Source: Treponema sp.
GTDB taxonomy: Bacteria; Spirochaetota; Spirochaetia; Treponematales; Treponemataceae
Assembly (NCBI GenBank): GCA_012513125.1
Contig: JAAZCS010000140.1
Span: forward strand, 1-8,843
Reading direction: 5' to 3'
Length of the DNA: 8,843 nt
Each line of letters starts with the position of its first letter. The stretch's first letter is position 1. The notes under the pieces are model-generated. The model was not told where the DNA came from, did not search any database, and saw only the letters and a list, made by a program, of their open reading frames with translations. The translations under genes and the position numbers were made by a program. Shown piece after piece: positions 5,685 to 8,843 of this stretch.

Positions 5685-7205
5685 ATGAATAAACCACTTG
5701 TTTGCATGACATTAACTGGTTCAACGCTTGAAGAAGATTTGAACCTAATTAAGAAATACGAAAAAAAAATTGATATCGTAGAACTTCGAGTTGACTATCT
5801 TGTTGAAGAAGAACAGCTTTATGTAAGGCGTTTTCCGTCTATGATTTACAAGCCATGTATTTTGACAATACGCAGGGATGTTGATGGTGGAAAATTCTCA
5901 AGTAGTGAGTTTTTTAGAACAACATTATTTGCAAGAACTTTGTCGTTTGCAGATCAAGATAAATCAAGAAATTTTGCCTATGTAGATTTTGAAGAGGATT
6001 ATCATATTCCAAGTATTCAAGATGCTGCATTAGCTTTTGGTGTAAGAATTATTCGAAGTTGCCATAGCATGAAAGAACCGATTCATAATTTGACAGAAAA
6101 ATGTATTTCTATGCGAAAAACTGGATTTGAAATTCCAAAAATAGCTTTTATGCCAAAATCATTAAATGATGTTTATAATCTTTTTGTTGAAAGTGAAAAG
6201 ATGAATGATTTTGAACATATTTTGTGTGCTATGGGACCAGAAGGATTTCCTTCACGTGTTCTTTCAGATAGAACAAATTCTTATTTAACTTATGTTTCAC
6301 CAGAAGAAAATTTGCAAAATATGGATGATATTGGACATATTGATCCTGTAACATTGAATGATTTGTATAATTTTAAGGCAATAACAAAAAAAACTTCCTT
6401 GTTTGGTGTTACCGGTTGGCCACTAAAAAAAACATCAAGTCCGTTGATTCATAATACTGGATATAGACTTCATAATATTGATGCCGTGTATATTCCTGTG
6501 CGTTCTCCATTAGTATCAGATGTTCTGAAGTTTGCTGAAGGCTTAGATATGAAAGGTTTGTCGGTTACAATTCCTCATAAAGAGTCTGTTACTTTTTATT
6601 TAGACGAACAGTCTCCTGAGGTGATACAAATTGGAGCGTGCAACACAATCATAAGAAAAAATAATAAGTGGATTGGATATAATACTGACGCTTACGGTTT
6701 TAAAAGAGCTTTAGAAGAGTTTTTGGGAACTGTAAAAATCAGACGTAAAAAAGTTGCATTAATTGGTGCTGGAGGTGCGGCAAAGGCTGTTGCATATGTA
6801 TTAAAACAGATGGGAGCTAGAGTTTGCATTTTCAACAGAACGATACTTCATGCAAAGCAGCTTGCTGAAAAATACGGTTTTGCTTATTGTGAATTATCAC
6901 CAGACAATATTGAAATTCTTGATGAATATTCGTCATTGATAATTCAAACGACTTTAGTTGGAATGAACGAAGATGGAATTTCTTCTGAAAAAAATGATCC
7001 AATTTACTTTTATAAATTCAGAGGAAATGAAATGTTGTTTGACATTGTGTATGAACCATCATTAACACCAATTCTAAGAAGAGCGAGTTCTGCAGGTTGT
7101 ACTATTACAAATGGTTACAAAATGCTGGAATATCAAGGATATAGTCAGTTTAAATTGTTTACAGGGCAGGTTTATGAAATTCCTGTTGCAAATATAAAAG
7201 AGTAG
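5685..7205 (+). CDS. aroDE: Bifunctional 3-dehydroquinate dehydratase / shikimate dehydrogenase
   Basis: A 506-aa fusion for two consecutive shikimate-pathway steps: 3-dehydroquinate to 3-dehydroshikimate, then NADPH-dependent reduction to shikimate. Residues 1-230 are a type I dehydratase barrel: VELR at 32-35, YVDFE at 99-103, H127 in RSCHS, PKIAFMP with the Schiff-base lysine K152, and SR with R191. Residues 238-506 are shikimate dehydrogenase: GVTGWPLKKTSSPLIHN at 241-257, TIPHKE with catalytic K299, GACNTI at 317-322, GYNTDAYG with D335, the nucleotide loop GAGGAA at 361-366, NRT at 384-386, and the C-terminal YKMLEYQGYSQFKLFTG. Two positions differ from the norm: the substrate-site HSxS is KTSS (249-252), and INAT(P)xGM is IQTTLVGM. 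The same order of domains is found in plant DHQ-SDH and in some bacteria such as chlamydiae. It begins 12 nt after the PASTA gene; AAAAGG at 5672-5677 supports ATG 5685. Confidence 0.95.
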   Translation: MNKPLVCMTLTGSTLEEDLNLIKKYEKKIDIVELRVDYLVEEEQLYVRRFPSMIYKPCILTIRRDVDGGKFSSSEFFRTTLFARTLSFADQDKSRNFAYVDFEEDYHIPSIQDAALAFGVRIIRSCHSMKEPIHNLTEKCISMRKTGFEIPKIAFMPKSLNDVYNLFVESEKMNDFEHILCAMGPEGFPSRVLSDRTNSYLTYVSPEENLQNMDDIGHIDPVTLNDLYNFKAITKKTSLFGVTGWPLKKTSSPLIHNTGYRLHNIDAVYIPVRSPLVSDVLKFAEGLDMKGLSVTIPHKESVTFYLDEQSPEVIQIGACNTIIRKNNKWIGYNTDAYGFKRALEEFLGTVKIRRKKVALIGAGGAAKAVAYVLKQMGARVCIFNRTILHAKQLAEKYGFAYCELSPDNIEILDEYSSLIIQTTLVGMNEDGISSEKNDPIYFYKFRGNEMLFDIVYEPSLTPILRRASSAGCTITNGYKMLEYQGYSQFKLFTGQVYEIPVANIKE

Positions 7206-7216
7206 GAACGCTAAAA

Positions 7217-7939
7217 ATGACAAAAGATGAACAAAAGGTTTTAGTTGCTGAAACAGCCGTAGATACATTGGTAGAAAGTGGAAAAATCTTTTCTGGAATG
7301 AAAATTGGATTAGGAACTGGTTCTACAGCTATGCCCGCAGTACGTAGAATTGCTTATCATCTGCAAAAAGGAACAATAAGTGAGATTAAAGCTGTTGTTA
7401 CAAGCTTTCAAACTGCAAATGAATGTCAAGAATTGGGTATTCCAGTTTTTACGCTGAATGATAAAGTTATCGGTGGAAATCTTGACCTTGCAATTGATGG
7501 TGCTGATGAAGTTGATGTTGATTGCAATTGTATCAAAGGTGGTGGAGCTGCTCATTTACGTGAAAAAATGGTTGAATATAATTCCAAAGTATTTGTAGTA
7601 ATTGGCGATGAATCAAAAGCTGTTGAAAATATTGGAACAAAATTCCGTGTTCCTGTAGAAATTATTGGAGATGCAAGAGTGCCTGTAATTAAAGCGTTGA
7701 ATTTACTTGGTGCTGATTGTATTTTGCGTGAAGGGGTTAGAAAGGCCGGCCCTGTAATAACTGACAATGGAAATCAAATTCTTGACTGCCTATGGAAAAG
7801 CCCAATCAATGTTCCTCAGATGGAAGACAAAATTAATTCTATTGTGGGTGGCGTTGAAAATGGATTATTCACAAAAAACAAACCGATTGTTTTTATCGCA
7901 AAATCAGACGGAACTGTTGACATAAGAAATAATAATTAA
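7217..7939 (+). CDS. rpiA: Ribose-5-phosphate isomerase A
   Basis: Interconverts ribose-5-phosphate and ribulose-5-phosphate in the non-oxidative pentose phosphate pathway, in the cytosol. The protein is 240 aa, close to the family's usual 220-235. Motifs in order: GLGTGSTA at 31-38 (phosphate loop), TSFQTANEC at 62-70, IDGADEVD at 93-100, IKGGGAAHLREK at 106-117, and ITDNGNQILD at 181-190. By alignment with E. coli RpiA the catalytic residues D81, D84, K94 and E103 correspond to D94, D97, K107 and E116, all present at a constant offset of 13. AGGA at 7204-7207 lies 9 nt before the ATG; the gene starts 11 nt after aroDE, so it is surely co-transcribed. Its product feeds PRPP, used by the histidine genes upstream, and the pentose-phosphate pool that supplies erythrose-4-phosphate for the shikimate pathway. 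The GGG-AA and DGADE motifs exclude the unrelated RpiB family. Confidence 0.97.
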   Translation: MTKDEQKVLVAETAVDTLVESGKIFSGMKIGLGTGSTAMPAVRRIAYHLQKGTISEIKAVVTSFQTANECQELGIPVFTLNDKVIGGNLDLAIDGADEVDVDCNCIKGGGAAHLREKMVEYNSKVFVVIGDESKAVENIGTKFRVPVEIIGDARVPVIKALNLLGADCILREGVRKAGPVITDNGNQILDCLWKSPINVPQMEDKINSIVGGVENGLFTKNKPIVFIAKSDGTVDIRNNN

Positions 7940-7947
7940 GACTCAAT

Positions 7948-8843
7948 ATGGCATTGTTTCCTCCTTTTTCAGAAGAATTAGCTTTTCATTATTGTCAAGA
8001 GTTAATAAATTTGATTAATAATAATATTGTAGAAATAAGGCATAGTCCTAAAGTTAGTGAAGAAAGGGATGGACACGGAATAATGATTGGTGCAATGGTT
8101 TGCACTGATTGTTTTGAAAATAGAATCATTCTTCAAACTGTTTCTGGCATAAGCCAAAGTTTATATTTCAATAATAAAACAGAATATTTTGTTAATGGAA
8201 TTAAGTATATAATAGTTCCTCCAGTTGTCAGTGAAGATGATGTCTATAAAAGCCTTTGCAAAAATGACTACGCCATTCATGAGTTGACAGACAAAATCAA
8301 CAGTAAAGATTTTCTTTCTTGTATTGATGAATTGAAAGAAGAACGAAAAAAATTAACAACGGAATCTCTTTTAGCATATTTTACAGAATATGTCTTTCAT
8401 AGATTTGATGGAAAAATAGTTACGCTAAATGAAATAATCAAACAAAAGGGAGTTCTTCCGCCTGTTGGAACTGGGGATTGTTGTGCCCCAAAATTGCTTG
8501 ATTATGCTTTTTCAAATAATTATAAAATTATCAGCCTGTGTGAAGTTTTTTTTGGAAAAGAAACTGATAACCGTAAGAATGGGAATTCATATCCTCCATG
8601 TACGCCTCGTTGTGGATTTATTTTGCCATTTATTTTAGGTCTTGATATTGTCTACAGAGATAAAAGTATAATTGTGATTAATAAACAATCTGGACTTTTA
8701 TCTGTTCCAGGTAGAGGAGAAGATAAAAAAGATTGCGTTGTTTCAAGATTGTTATCGCTTTTTCCGCATTGCATAAGCCAACCTTCTGTTCATCGTCTTG
8801 ATATGGAAACTTCGGGGTTGATGGTTTTAGCTTTTTCTGTTGA
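7948..8843 (+). CDS. RluA-family pseudouridine synthase with long N-terminal region (3' truncated by window)
   Basis: An open frame of 298 codons running off the right edge with no stop. The visible C-terminal part, from about residue 232 (LDIVYRDKSIIVINKQSGLLSVPG), is the start of an RluA-type catalytic domain, and VHRLDMETSGLMVL (281-294) carries the family's catalytic Asp at D285. Such enzymes convert specific uridines of rRNA or tRNA to pseudouridine. The first 230 residues are not the S4 domain common in the family. They contain GIMIGAMVCTDC (C52, C55), GTGDCCAPKLL (C178, C179) and YPPCTPRCG (C218, C222). I recall similar extensions in a subgroup of RluA-like proteins from Bacteroides and Vibrio relatives, function unknown to me. 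The CC and CxxxC pairs could bind metal or form disulfides, which is inference. It starts 8 nt after rpiA with a poor Shine-Dalgarno sequence, perhaps by coupling; the next in-frame ATG is at 8083 and would remove conserved-looking sequence. The exact target RNA cannot be told. Confidence 0.88.
   Translation, partial: MALFPPFSEELAFHYCQELINLINNNIVEIRHSPKVSEERDGHGIMIGAMVCTDCFENRIILQTVSGISQSLYFNNKTEYFVNGIKYIIVPPVVSEDDVYKSLCKNDYAIHELTDKINSKDFLSCIDELKEERKKLTTESLLAYFTEYVFHRFDGKIVTLNEIIKQKGVLPPVGTGDCCAPKLLDYAFSNNYKIISLCEVFFGKETDNRKNGNSYPPCTPRCGFILPFILGLDIVYRDKSIIVINKQSGLLSVPGRGEDKKDCVVSRLLSLFPHCISQPSVHRLDMETSGLMVLAFSV

Noticed and set aside
1433..7767. Minus-strand open frames of 64-81 codons opposite hisE, hisD, def, fmt, aroDE and rpiA.
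   Set aside because: They lie wholly antisense to well-supported genes, have low-complexity Ser/Asn/Ile-rich translations, and match no family I know.
1..8843. CRISPR array, insertion sequence, toxin-antitoxin pair, tRNA or rRNA.
   Set aside because: I found no regular repeat-spacer pattern, transposase, terminal inverted repeats, toxin-like pair or cloverleaf on either strand; the window is almost fully occupied by housekeeping genes.

Overview
The window is an AT-rich bacterial chromosomal segment. It holds one leftward gene cut off at the left edge, a divergent intergenic region of about 245 bp, and then eight tightly packed rightward genes up to the right edge, the last of them cut off. 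The best guess for the organism is a spirochaete of the Treponema type that makes its own amino acids (gut, rumen or free-living). This rests on the low GC, the short-gap operon, the order def-fmt-membrane PASTA protein, and the signal-peptide style of the leftward gene. It is an inference from gene content and remembered synteny, not a proven placement.

Layout. Positions 1-94 (-) are the N-terminus of an exported protein. Positions 95-338 hold a strong, nearly symmetrical hairpin with T-tracts on both sides (212-254), and a possible 22-codon minus-strand reading frame begins in its loop. Next come a three-domain histidine enzyme, HisA-HisI-HisE (339-1634), and histidinol dehydrogenase hisD (1696-3060). 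Peptide deformylase def (3077-3637) follows, overlapping methionyl-tRNA formyltransferase fmt (3634-4602) by 4 nt. Then come a single-pass membrane protein with three PASTA repeats (4644-5672), a fused 3-dehydroquinate dehydratase/shikimate dehydrogenase aroDE (5685-7205), ribose-5-phosphate isomerase rpiA (7217-7939), and the start of an RluA-family pseudouridine synthase with a long cysteine-containing N-terminal region (7948-8843, incomplete).

How they fit together. HisE, HisI and HisA catalyse three consecutive steps of histidine synthesis, and HisD catalyses the last two. RpiA makes ribose-5-phosphate, the precursor of the PRPP that enters the histidine pathway, and it belongs to the pentose-phosphate network that also supplies erythrose-4-phosphate to the shikimate pathway served by AroDE. 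Def and Fmt handle the formyl group of initiator Met-tRNA and nascent chains, and the RluA enzyme modifies RNA. The PASTA protein points to peptidoglycan. Gaps between consecutive genes are 8-61 nt, apart from the def/fmt overlap. I see no terminator between genes, so one polycistronic transcript is likely, though internal promoters cannot be excluded.

I do not see a defence system, mobile element, CRISPR array, tRNA, rRNA or a clearly new multi-gene system. The most notable points are the HisA-HisI-HisE fusion followed by hisD (for the I, E and D parts, the same order as in fungal HIS4), non-standard residues at catalytic positions of its HisA domain, the hairpin with an overlapping small frame in the divergent gap, and the cysteine-containing accessory region of the RluA-family protein.
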